Below are positions 1-6,962 of a stretch of DNA of 10,223 nt, one piece after another (positions within the stretch are counted from its first letter, which is position 1; every line of letters begins with the position of its first letter). Location of the stretch: NCBI GenBank assembly GCA_029050995.1, contig JAIDLO010000088.1, positions 1 through 10,223 of the forward strand. The letters are read 5' to 3'. This DNA comes from Eubacterium sp. (GTDB lineage Bacteria; Bacillota; Clostridia; Oscillospirales; Acutalibacteraceae). The notes under the pieces were generated by a model. It ran no database searches. It was given only the letters and a program-made list of their open reading frames with translations, and had not been told where the DNA came from. The position numbers and the translations under genes were made by a program.

Positions 1-1
1 G

Positions 2-253
2 AAAAAATGCTTTGCAAACAGCGGAAAAACCTCTGCGCAGGCAATCGGGCATAAAGAGCTTATTCCCTATTTTAACGGAGAGGCAAGCCTTGATGAAGCG
101 CTTGATAAATTAAAGCAGGAAACCCGCCATTATGCGAAAAGGCAGATCACATGGTTTAAAAAACGAGAAAATGCAGTTTGGCTTTATGCTGATGCGGCGG
201 ATATTGCCGAAGAAGCAGTGAATCAAAGTAAGGAATTTATAAAAAATGTTTAA
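2..253 (+). CDS. miaA: tRNA dimethylallyltransferase MiaA, C-terminal part (5' end outside window)
   Basis: MiaA transfers a dimethylallyl group from DMAPP to N6 of A37 in tRNAs that read codons starting with U. Only the last 83 residues are visible, read in frame from base 2 to TAA at 251-253. They contain the family's C-terminal signature: QAIGHKEL near visible residues 14-21, then an acidic helix with LDEALDKLKQETRHYAKRQ, then TWFKK. The ATPase-like N-terminus and P-loop lie upstream of the window. The stop overlaps the next gene's ATG (246) by 8 bp, so the two are probably translationally coupled in one operon. The terminal extension after TWFKK is ordinary for the family. Identification rests on the characteristic C-terminal motif; the enzyme's active-site half cannot be checked here. 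Confidence 0.88.
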   Translation, partial: KKCFANSGKTSAQAIGHKELIPYFNGEASLDEALDKLKQETRHYAKRQITWFKKRENAVWLYADAADIAEEAVNQSKEFIKNV

Positions 254-1493
254 AAGAAAATTAGTGCTTCCTAAAAATGTAAAACCGAAAATTGTAATCG
301 CTGTTATTATTTTGCTGATTCTGGGCTTTGTAATCGGCGAATGTGTAAGTGTTCTCAGTGTGAATATCAAAACGCAGGTTGCTATGGCAGCAACTGTTTA
401 TGATACGATTGATACAAGAGCAGTTATTATTCGTGATGAAAAAGCAGTAGAGGGGATTGACGGAATAGCGCTCCCCGCTGTTGCAGACGGCGAAAAGGTT
501 AATGCAGGCGGAGAAATTGCAATGTCCTTTTCCTCTGCTGAAAATGCAGAAAAGTATTCAAATTATCTTGCGCTTGAAGAAAAGCATAAGCATTATACCG
601 AGCTTGAAAATACCGCTGTCGGCAGTGTAACGGATATCGAGCTTCTTGAAAGAAATATTTTAACGGATGTAAACAGCTATATCCGCTCAATCGGCAGAAA
701 TGATATAAACGGTGCAGATAATTACGCATTCAATGTAAATGATGATTTAACAAAAAGAGAGATTCTTGTTGGAGAAAGGGTTGATTTCTCCGCCTCTATA
801 TCTGATATAGAAAAAAAGCTTGCCAATATAGATGTATCAAGCTGCAAGCCAACAGGCTATATAACTGCACAGAAAGCAGGCTTTTACTCAAAATATACAG
901 ACGGCTGTGAAAATATGATTGATTACAGCAAGGTAAAGAATATGAGCCTTAAGAATTTTGATGAATGCCTGAACAATGCTTTATCCGCAAAGGGCAGTAC
1001 AATGAAGGGCGGAAAGATTATAAGCAGCTTCGTTTGGTATTTTGCCTGTGTTGTAAATGCCGAAGAGGTGGCAGACCTTAAGGACGGACAGAGCGTACAT
1101 GTTATCGTTAAGTCAACGGATAAAGATTTGAAATGCACTGTTGTAAAGGGTGCGGATGTTGCATTGAGTGCAGATAAAACCTTGCTTATTCTCTCTTGCA
1201 ATGAAATGGATAAAAATATATCTTCCATGCGTCTTGAGGATATTGAAATCAGAGTAAAGAGCTATACAGGAATTAAGGTAAACAGCTCTGCTGTTCATGA
1301 TCTGGATGGCGAAAAGGGCGTTTACGCGCTTGTTTCAAATATTGCAAAATGGCGCAGAGCAGATATTTTATATACCGGCGACGGCTATGTTATATTAAGC
1401 TATGATGATCCCGATATCAAAAACGGAATCAAGCTTTATGATAAAATTATTATTCGCGGAAGGGATGTTTATGACGGAAGAGTTTTTGCTTGA
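246..1493 (+). CDS. HlyD-like membrane-anchored adaptor protein of the ylm/sepF cluster
   Basis: This is a 415-residue protein with a short basic N-terminus (KRK, KNVKPK) and one hydrophobic segment at about residues 15-38. It most likely has a single membrane anchor with the bulk outside the cell. About residues 72-105 (GIALPAVADGEKVNAGGEIA) resemble the biotinyl-lipoyl-like half of membrane fusion proteins. A helical region follows (about 105-190), and the C-terminal third looks like the beta-barrel and membrane-proximal parts of HlyD/AcrA-type adaptors, ending in GIKLYDKIIIRGRDVYDG. Such adaptors normally link an inner-membrane pump to an outer component, but no pump or ATPase gene is adjacent here. 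The ATG at 246 has an AAGGA 11 bases upstream and overlaps the end of miaA; its own end overlaps yggS by 23 bp. Its position before yggS and sepF suggests an envelope or division-related role, which is inference. The substrate is unknown. Confidence 0.75.
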   Translation: MFKRKLVLPKNVKPKIVIAVIILLILGFVIGECVSVLSVNIKTQVAMAATVYDTIDTRAVIIRDEKAVEGIDGIALPAVADGEKVNAGGEIAMSFSSAENAEKYSNYLALEEKHKHYTELENTAVGSVTDIELLERNILTDVNSYIRSIGRNDINGADNYAFNVNDDLTKREILVGERVDFSASISDIEKKLANIDVSSCKPTGYITAQKAGFYSKYTDGCENMIDYSKVKNMSLKNFDECLNNALSAKGSTMKGGKIISSFVWYFACVVNAEEVADLKDGQSVHVIVKSTDKDLKCTVVKGADVALSADKTLLILSCNEMDKNISSMRLEDIEIRVKSYTGIKVNSSAVHDLDGEKGVYALVSNIAKWRRADILYTGDGYVILSYDDPDIKNGIKLYDKIIIRGRDVYDGRVFA

Positions 1494-2199
1494 TGAAAAC
1501 AGGCTGAAATCTGTTGAAGAAAACTACAAAAGAGTGCTGAATAATGTTAAGGAAAGTGCAGTTAAGGCAGGCAGAAATGAAAATGATGTTCGCCTGATGT
1601 GCGTAACGAAAACCGTTGAGGCGCCTTACATAAATAAAGCGCTGGAGCTTGGTGCTGATTTGATTGGGGAAAACAGAGTTCAGGAATACCTCGGGAAAAG
1701 GGATGCGCTTCATCTGGACGGCGTTGAACGCCACCTTATAGGTCATCTTCAAACCAATAAGGTTCGCCAGATTGTAGGCGAGGTTGATATGATAGAATCT
1801 GTTTCCTCATTAAAGCTTGCCAAGGAAATTTCAAAGGTTTCTGTTTTAAAAGGAATTGTAACACCCTGCCTGATTGAGGTTAATATCGGAAAGGAAGAAA
1901 GCAAAAGCGGCATTTTCGCTGAAACGCTTATGGACTCCGTTTATGAAATGGCTGCGCTTCCCGGAATGAAGATTAAAGGGATGATGACAATTCCGCCGAT
2001 TTGCGAAAATGATGAGGCAAGAAAGTATTTTGCCGAAATGAAACAATATTTCATTGACATTAAAGATAAAAAAATAGATAATGTAGATATGGAAATTCTG
2101 TCTATGGGAATGAGCGGCGATTATGAAGCCGCCGTTGCCGAAGGCTCAAATATCGTCAGAGTCGGCTCTGCCATCTTTGGCGCAAGAAAATATTTTTAG
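1471..2199 (+). CDS. yggS: YggS/YlmE family PLP-binding protein
   Basis: A 242-residue, single-domain PLP-binding protein of the YggS/PLPBP family. It has the fold of the alanine racemase N-terminal domain and takes part in vitamin B6 homeostasis without a known catalytic reaction. Visible motifs are VTKT with the expected PLP lysine K47, GENRVQE (66-72), IGHLQTNK (90-97), EVNIGKEESKSG (136-147), KGMMTIPP (169-176) and the phosphate-binding end LSMGMS...RVGSAIFG (210-237). An in-frame ATG exists at 1402, but it would place 23 extra residues inside the preceding gene. ATG 1471 has AGGG at 1461-1464 with 6-base spacing and gives the normal family length; ATG 1465 abuts that AGGG and is unlikely. 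It corresponds to ylmE just upstream of sepF in Bacillota. The start overlaps the upstream HlyD-like gene by 23 bp. Confidence 0.92.
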   Translation: MTEEFLLDENRLKSVEENYKRVLNNVKESAVKAGRNENDVRLMCVTKTVEAPYINKALELGADLIGENRVQEYLGKRDALHLDGVERHLIGHLQTNKVRQIVGEVDMIESVSSLKLAKEISKVSVLKGIVTPCLIEVNIGKEESKSGIFAETLMDSVYEMAALPGMKIKGMMTIPPICENDEARKYFAEMKQYFIDIKDKKIDNVDMEILSMGMSGDYEAAVAEGSNIVRVGSAIFGARKYF

Positions 2200-2203
2200 G
2201 AGG
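2198..2203 (+). promoter_or_regulatory. Ribosome binding site for sepF, overlapping the yggS stop
   Basis: AGGAGG lies across the yggS stop codon (TAG at 2197-2199). Spacing is 2 bases to ATG 2206, 8 bases to ATG 2212 and 17 to ATG 2221, which favours 2212 as the sepF start and suggests translational coupling with yggS. Confidence 0.75.
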
Positions 2204-2211
2204 ATATGATT

Positions 2212-2715
2212 ATGGGCTTCATGGATAAGTTTGCTGATATTTTTAAGGAAAGACCCGAGGATGATTTTGATGATTTTTATGATGATCGTTCTTCTGATTT
2301 TGATTTGCCGCCGAAACCTGCAAAGCGAAGCAGCGGCAGCGTTTCCCGCAATGTAAAGGTGCCGAAAGAGGAAAGGTCTGAAAAGCTTCATCGTTTTCGT
2401 TCCGATTCCGATAAGGTTGTTAACATTCATACAACAGCGCAGGTTCAGGTTGTTCTTGTTAAGCCGGAGCAGTTCAGTGATGCACCAAGCATAGCTGATA
2501 ATTTAAAGGCGAAAAGAACAGTTGTTCTTAATCTTGAATCAACAAACCGCGATATAGCAAGAAGACTTCTTGATTTCTTAAGCGGCTGTGCCTATGCAGA
2601 CGAAGGCTCTATAAAGAGAGTTGCCAACAGTACATATATTATAACTCCTTATAATGTTGATGTGCTTGGTGATGATATATTGGATGAACTTGAACATAAC
2701 GGAATGTTTATGTAA
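2212..2715 (+). CDS. sepF: Cell division protein SepF
   Basis: SepF binds FtsZ, bundles its filaments and anchors them to the membrane during septation. The 167-residue product has the family's three parts. An N-terminal amphipathic membrane-binding helix (MGFMDKFADIFKE, 1-13) is followed by a charged, probably disordered linker (about 14-68, acidic then basic). The conserved SepF core (about 69-160) includes NIHTTAQVQVVLVKPEQF, KRTVVLNLES, a helix ending LLDFLSG (119-125), and YIITPYNVDV. ATG 2212 was chosen because of its 8-base spacing from AGGAGG and because SepF proteins commonly begin MGxMDK; ATG 2206 would add Met-Ile. It sits between yggS and divIVA as in the ylm cluster, but without ylmG or ylmH between. 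The divIVA start follows after 20 bp, so cotranscription is likely. Confidence 0.95.
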   Translation: MGFMDKFADIFKERPEDDFDDFYDDRSSDFDLPPKPAKRSSGSVSRNVKVPKEERSEKLHRFRSDSDKVVNIHTTAQVQVVLVKPEQFSDAPSIADNLKAKRTVVLNLESTNRDIARRLLDFLSGCAYADEGSIKRVANSTYIITPYNVDVLGDDILDELEHNGMFM

Positions 2716-2735
2716 TATTTTTGGAGGAGAAGAAT

Positions 2736-4040
2736 ATGATTACACCGAATCAGATTAAAGAAAAGCAGCTTGATACCGCAACGCATGGATATGATATTGA
2801 TAAAACAAATGCTTTTATTAATGAAATCGCAGATTCCTATGCAGCAGTTTATGCAGAAAATAAAGAGCTTCAAAGAAAAATGGAAATCCTTGCAAATAAA
2901 ATTGTTGAATACAGAGAAGAAGAGGATTCCATTAAAAAAGCAATTCTTGTTGCGCAGAAAACTGCAGCTAAAATTTCCAAGGATGCTAAGGATAAGGCAG
3001 AAAGCCTCAAAAAAGAAACAGACGAAACTGCAAAGAAAACAGTTGAAAATGCAAAGGCTGAAGCTGAAAAGCTGATTTCCGAAGCAAGAGATTATGTTGC
3101 AAATCTTACAAGAGAAAAAACGGCTATTGCAAACGAAATTGCATCTGAAGCTGAAAAGAAGGCAGGCAGCATTTTAAGCAATGCAAAAACGGCTGTTCAG
3201 GATATGTTTACGCAAACTAAAAATCTTTCCGATAATCTTATTGTTAAAGCAAGGGAAGAAAAAGAATATCACGAGGCGCTTGTGTCAAAGCTTAAAGAGG
3301 AGTCAGACAGCTTTAAGGCAAATTTAATTGCAATCTATGAAGCGCAGCTTGAAAAGGTTAAAAATATGGCTGATCCGTCAGCTGAAATCGCAAAAACCTT
3401 AGCAGCTGAAAAGCTCAGTCAGGTTGAAAATCAGTTCAGCGATGTTAAAGAGCTTGTTCAAGATGCAATCGGCGAGGAAGAGCCGGCTGAGGAGGCTCAG
3501 GAAGAAGTAACGGTTGAAGAAAAAACCGAAGAACTGACCGAAGAAAAAGCTGAAGAGCAGGTTGAAGTAAAGGCTGAAGAACCGGCTGAGGAACAAACCG
3601 AAGAAACAGCAGAAGCAGAGCCGGAACCGGAAGAACCGGCAGAGGCTGAAACGGAAGCTGTTTCGGAAGAGCCTGCAGCAGAAAAGAAATCAGAAGAAAA
3701 AATAATTACAGTTAAGGATGCTGAGGTAGAGGATATTTCAGAGCCTGAAGAAAAAGAACCATCCGTTCTTGATGTTAATATTGACAACGCAATTGATGCT
3801 TTCAGCAAGGATGAAATTACACCGAATGAGGGTCATCCTGTAACCGAGATTACGGAAGAGCCTGAAATGGAGCAGCCTGCTGAAAAAAAGGAAGAAGAGC
3901 TTCCTTTTGAAAAATTTTTCGGTGTTAAGCCTGAGGGCAGAACAACGGAGAAAATAAGCCTTATTCCGCCTGATGATTTTGAAGAGGATGATGATGAATT
4001 AAAATTCCGAGGCTTCTTTAAAAAGAAAAATAAAAAGTAA
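2736..4040 (+). CDS. divIVA: DivIVA family division/polarity protein with long acidic C-terminal extension
   Basis: DivIVA proteins bind negatively curved membrane at septa and poles and recruit partners. The 434-residue product starts with the DivIVA N-terminal domain (ITPNQIKEKQL...GYDIDKTNAFINEIADSY, 2-35). A long alanine/lysine/glutamate-rich coiled coil follows to about residue 235. Next is a strongly acidic Glu/Pro/Ala stretch (about 246-325), a less biased segment containing LPFEKFFGVKPEG, and a basic tail LKFRGFFKKKNKK (422-434). It is far longer than the roughly 160-residue Bacillus subtilis protein, the extra length being C-terminal. At the site matching F17-R18 of B. subtilis DivIVA, the membrane-inserting pair, this protein has T16-H17. 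ATG 2736 has GGAGGAG at 2723-2729 with 6-base spacing; a TTG at 2721 lies upstream of that site and is not a start. It directly precedes ileS, a classic Bacillota neighbour. Confidence 0.93.
   Translation: MITPNQIKEKQLDTATHGYDIDKTNAFINEIADSYAAVYAENKELQRKMEILANKIVEYREEEDSIKKAILVAQKTAAKISKDAKDKAESLKKETDETAKKTVENAKAEAEKLISEARDYVANLTREKTAIANEIASEAEKKAGSILSNAKTAVQDMFTQTKNLSDNLIVKAREEKEYHEALVSKLKEESDSFKANLIAIYEAQLEKVKNMADPSAEIAKTLAAEKLSQVENQFSDVKELVQDAIGEEEPAEEAQEEVTVEEKTEELTEEKAEEQVEVKAEEPAEEQTEETAEAEPEPEEPAEAETEAVSEEPAAEKKSEEKIITVKDAEVEDISEPEEKEPSVLDVNIDNAIDAFSKDEITPNEGHPVTEITEEPEMEQPAEKKEEELPFEKFFGVKPEGRTTEKISLIPPDDFEEDDDELKFRGFFKKKNKK
3471..3710 (+). repeat. Low-complexity Glu-rich coding repeat inside divIVA
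   Basis: The stretch repeats GAA/GAG, GCN and CCG codons in imperfect EEKAEEP/EEQTEE-type units. It encodes about residues 246-325 of DivIVA and is probably a disordered acidic linker. The complementary strand shows a serine-rich open frame that is only a shadow of this repeat. Confidence 0.6.
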
Positions 4041-4057
4041 TAATAAATACAAATAAT

Positions 4058-4076
4058 ATGCCGTGTTATTCGGCAT
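4058..4076 (+). other. Small hairpin in the divIVA-ileS gap, next to the ileS ribosome binding site
   Basis: ATGCCG (4058-4063) and CGGCAT (4071-4076) form a perfect 6-bp stem with a 7-base loop; a T-G wobble can extend it. It ends one base before AAGGAG of ileS. No T-run follows, so it is not a normal terminator. The 52-bp gap is too short for a T-box leader and has no T-box AGGGTGG sequence. A role in translation or mRNA processing is possible but unproven. Confidence 0.4.
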
Positions 4077-4077
4077 G

Positions 4078-4083
4078 AAGGAG
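4078..4083 (+). promoter_or_regulatory. Ribosome binding site deciding the ileS start
   Basis: AAGGAG with 9-base spacing to ATG 4093. It lies downstream of the possible GTG start at 4063, which it argues against. Confidence 0.75.
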
Positions 4084-4092
4084 ATTTCTGTA

Positions 4093-6888
4093 ATGGACTA
4101 TAAAGATACTTTAAATATGATGAAAACAGACTTTCCGATGAGGGCCTCTCTGCCTCAGCGTGAGCCTGAAATTCTCAAAAAATGGTACGAACACGATCAG
4201 TACAAACAGCTTATGGAGGTAAATAAGGATAAGCCTTTATTCGTTCTTCATGACGGCCCTCCATATGCAAACGGCCCAATCCATATTGGCCATGCCCTCA
4301 ATAAAACACTTAAGGATTTTGTTGTCAGATATAAGAATATGACCGGCTTCAAATCTCCGTTTGTTCCCGGCTGGGATACACACGGTTTGCCGACAGAGCT
4401 TAAAGCAAGAAAAGCTGCGCATATCTCTGCTGAAACAAATATTTCAGATTTAGAGCTCAGAAAAATCTGCCGTGAAACAGCACTCAGCTATGTTGATTTA
4501 CAGCGTGAAGGCTTCAAACGCCTTGGTATCGTTGCTGAATGGGATAATCCTTATATCACATTAACAAATGATTTTGAAGAAGAGCAGATCAAGGTGTTCG
4601 CTTCAATGGCTTCTAAGGGCTATATCTATAAGGGATTAAAGCCTGTTTATTGGTGTGCTGATTGTAATACTGCTCTTGCAGAGGCTGAAATTGAATACGG
4701 CGAGGATCCTTGCCATTCAATCTATGTTAAATTCAATGTAACGGATGATAAGGGCTTACTTTCCGCTATGGGCGCAGACCTTGCTAAAACCTATTTTGTT
4801 ATCTGGACAACAACAACATGGACGCTTCCTGCAAATGTTGCAATCTGTGTTGGTCCCGATTTTGAATATTCTCTTGTTAAAAGCAAGGATGAATATTATG
4901 TTATGGCAACTGATCTTGTTGCTTCTGCTATGGAAGCAAGAGGCGAAGCAGATTATGAAATCTGCGGCATCATTAAAGGTTCAGAGCTTGAATATATGAA
5001 ATGTCAGCATCCGTTTATTGACCGTACATCTCTTGTTATTGTCGGCGATCATGTAACGCTTGAAAGCGGTACAGGCTGCGTTCATACTGCTCCTGGTCAC
5101 GGTGTGGAGGACTTTGTTGTCTGCAAAAATTATCCCGAAATTCCTGTTATTGTTCCTGTTGATGCAACAGGTCATTTAACAGAAGAGGCAGGCGAGTTCG
5201 CAGGACTCTCAACAGAAGAAGCAAATAAGCCGATCGCGCTTCATCTTGAAGAAACAGGCAATCTTTTCGCGCTTCAGAAAATTGTTCACCAGTATCCGCA
5301 TTGCTGGAGATGTCATAAGCCTGTTATCTTCCGTGCGACATCACAATGGTTCTGCTCTGTTGATGATTTCAAGGATGCAGCTGTTCAGGCATCAGAGGAT
5401 GTTAAGTGGTTCCCTGAATGGGGTAAGGACAGACTTCAGTCTATGGTTAAGGAGCGTGCAGATTGGTGTATCTCCCGCCAGAGAAAATGGGGCGTTCCGA
5501 TTCCTGTTGTTTATTGTAAAGAATGCGGCAAGGAAATTATTGATAATGATGTTATGATGAAGGTTTCCGAAATCTTCGGCAAGGAAGGCTCTGATGCATG
5601 GTTTGCGCAGGATGCTGAATATTTCCTTCCTGAAGGCTTCAAATGCCCGCACTGCGGCGAAGCAAAGGGCTTTGATAAGGAAACAGATATTATGGATGTT
5701 TGGTTTGATTCCGGCTCATCACACGCAGCAGTATGCAAAAACAGAGAATATCTTAAGGTTCCTGCTGATGTTTATCTTGAGGGTGCAGACCAGTACAGAG
5801 GCTGGTTCCAGTCTTCTCTTCTTACATCCGTTGCAGGCGGCGGTGCTGCTCCATATAAGGAGATTGTAACACACGGCTGGACTGTTGACGGAGAGGGCAA
5901 AAAGATGTCCAAATCTCTCGGAAATGGTGTAGACCCGCAGGATATCATTGATCAGTACGGTGCTGATATTCTTCGTCTTTGGGTTGCTTCTTCCGATTAT
6001 CATGCAGATATTCGTATCAGCCCTGAAATCTTAAAGCAGCTTTCGGATAACTACAGAAAAATCAGAAATACAGCTCGTTTCTGCCTTGGAAATCTTTATG
6101 ATTTCAATCCGGATACCGATATGGTTGAAAATGATAAGCTTGAAGAGCTTGATAAATATGCCCTTATGAAGCTTGATGCAGTTATTGAAACTGCTCGTAA
6201 GGGATATGAAATTTATGAGTATCATACAGCTGCGCATTCTATTCATAATTTCTGCGTTGTTGATATGAGTAATTTCTACTTTGATGTACTTAAGGACAGA
6301 CTTTATACCTCTCTTCCTGCATCAGCAACACGCCGTGCAGCGCAGACTGTTCTTTATAAAATTCTTGATGCAATCACACTTCTTTTAACACCGATTCTTG
6401 CGTTCACTGCTGATGAAATCTGGCAGTTTATGCCGCATGATAAATCAAGAAATACAGCTTCTCCGTTATTCAATGAAATTCCAAAAGCTGATTTCATTGA
6501 AACCGATGAAGCATTTATGGATAAATGGGAAAAGATTCACGCTGTTCGTGTTGATGTTCAGAAAGCACTTGAGCTTGCAAGAAATGAAAAGATAATCGGT
6601 AAATCTCTTGAAGCTAAAGTTGTTCTTGGTGCAGACGGAGTGCTTTATGATTTCCTTAAAGCTGTTGAAGCAGAGCTTCCTGAAATCTTCATTACCTCAG
6701 CTGTTGAGGTTGTTCAGGAGGCACAGGGCTTTGCAGGTGATGTTGACGGCTTAACTGTTTCTGTTGCAAAGGCAGACGGCGAAAAGTGCGAGCGTTGCTG
6801 GAAATTCTCAACAACGGTTGGCGAGGATGCAAATCATCCGGAGCTTTGCGCGCATTGTGCAGCAGTCATTGCTGAAATGGAAAAGTAA
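4093..6888 (+). CDS. ileS: Isoleucyl-tRNA synthetase
   Basis: IleS is the class I synthetase that charges tRNA-Ile and edits mischarged valine. The 931-residue product has the normal bacterial length and begins MDYKDTLNMMKTDFPMRA, a typical IleS opening. HIGH is at 64-67 (GPPYANGPIHIGHALNK) and KMSKS at 604-608 (GKKMSKSLGN). The large CP1 editing insertion lies between them, with TTTTWTLPAN and GTGCVHTAPGHG. There are internal CxxC pairs (YCKECG and CPHCG), and the C-terminal zinc site is formed by C899, C902, C919 and C922. The C-terminal zinc module is that of ordinary bacterial IleS rather than of the eukaryote-like mupirocin-resistant form. No T-box is visible upstream, so regulation by uncharged tRNA is not apparent here. 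The gene nearly avoids ATA: I counted one (codon at 6592) among about 53 Ile codons, while neighbours use it freely. Confidence 0.98.
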   Translation: MDYKDTLNMMKTDFPMRASLPQREPEILKKWYEHDQYKQLMEVNKDKPLFVLHDGPPYANGPIHIGHALNKTLKDFVVRYKNMTGFKSPFVPGWDTHGLPTELKARKAAHISAETNISDLELRKICRETALSYVDLQREGFKRLGIVAEWDNPYITLTNDFEEEQIKVFASMASKGYIYKGLKPVYWCADCNTALAEAEIEYGEDPCHSIYVKFNVTDDKGLLSAMGADLAKTYFVIWTTTTWTLPANVAICVGPDFEYSLVKSKDEYYVMATDLVASAMEARGEADYEICGIIKGSELEYMKCQHPFIDRTSLVIVGDHVTLESGTGCVHTAPGHGVEDFVVCKNYPEIPVIVPVDATGHLTEEAGEFAGLSTEEANKPIALHLEETGNLFALQKIVHQYPHCWRCHKPVIFRATSQWFCSVDDFKDAAVQASEDVKWFPEWGKDRLQSMVKERADWCISRQRKWGVPIPVVYCKECGKEIIDNDVMMKVSEIFGKEGSDAWFAQDAEYFLPEGFKCPHCGEAKGFDKETDIMDVWFDSGSSHAAVCKNREYLKVPADVYLEGADQYRGWFQSSLLTSVAGGGAAPYKEIVTHGWTVDGEGKKMSKSLGNGVDPQDIIDQYGADILRLWVASSDYHADIRISPEILKQLSDNYRKIRNTARFCLGNLYDFNPDTDMVENDKLEELDKYALMKLDAVIETARKGYEIYEYHTAAHSIHNFCVVDMSNFYFDVLKDRLYTSLPASATRRAAQTVLYKILDAITLLLTPILAFTADEIWQFMPHDKSRNTASPLFNEIPKADFIETDEAFMDKWEKIHAVRVDVQKALELARNEKIIGKSLEAKVVLGADGVLYDFLKAVEAELPEIFITSAVEVVQEAQGFAGDVDGLTVSVAKADGEKCERCWKFSTTVGEDANHPELCAHCAAVIAEMEK

Positions 6889-6916
6889 TACTTCTTTTAT
6901 TTAATAAAAATTTCAA

Positions 6917-6940
6917 AAGGGGCAGAAAACTCTGCCCCTT
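6917..6940 (+). terminator. Perfect hairpin between ileS and lspA; weak or bidirectional terminator
   Basis: AAGGGGCAGA (6917-6926), loop AAAC, TCTGCCCCTT (6931-6940) give a flawless GC-rich 10-bp stem. On the + strand the following bases (ATCTTGTATC) are only partly T-rich, so termination may be leaky. On the - strand the stem is followed by TTTTGAAATTTTT, a better tract, though no - strand gene is seen. Partial readthrough from ileS is the simplest way to express lspA, since only 22 bp separate the hairpin from its start. Confidence 0.55.
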
Positions 6941-6950
6941 ATCTTGTATC

Positions 6951-6956
6951 GGAGGG
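6951..6956 (+). promoter_or_regulatory. Ribosome binding site for the TTG start of lspA
   Basis: GGAGGG lies 6 bases before TTG 6963. The next in-frame ATG (6996) is 39 bases away and would delete the basic N-terminus, so TTG is the preferred start. Confidence 0.75.
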
Positions 6957-6962
6957 ATATTT

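Noticed and set aside
1402..1470. Longer N-terminus for yggS starting at ATG 1402
   Set aside because: It adds 23 residues with no family counterpart, overlaps the HlyD-like gene much further, and lacks a ribosome binding site, whereas ATG 1471 has AGGG at 6-base spacing.
2721..2735. TTG start for divIVA at 2721
   Set aside because: The GGAGGAG ribosome binding site follows it, so translation must begin at ATG 2736; the resulting MITPNQIK fits the family.
3497..3808. Serine-rich open frame of 103 codons on the - strand opposite divIVA
   Set aside because: It is the complement of Glu-codon repeats (GAA/TTC, GAG/CTC, GCT/AGC), has no ribosome binding site, and sits wholly inside a well-supported gene.
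4063..4092. GTG start for ileS at 4063
   Set aside because: It lies inside the hairpin and upstream of AAGGAG; MDYKDTLNMMKTDFP from ATG 4093 is the usual IleS beginning.
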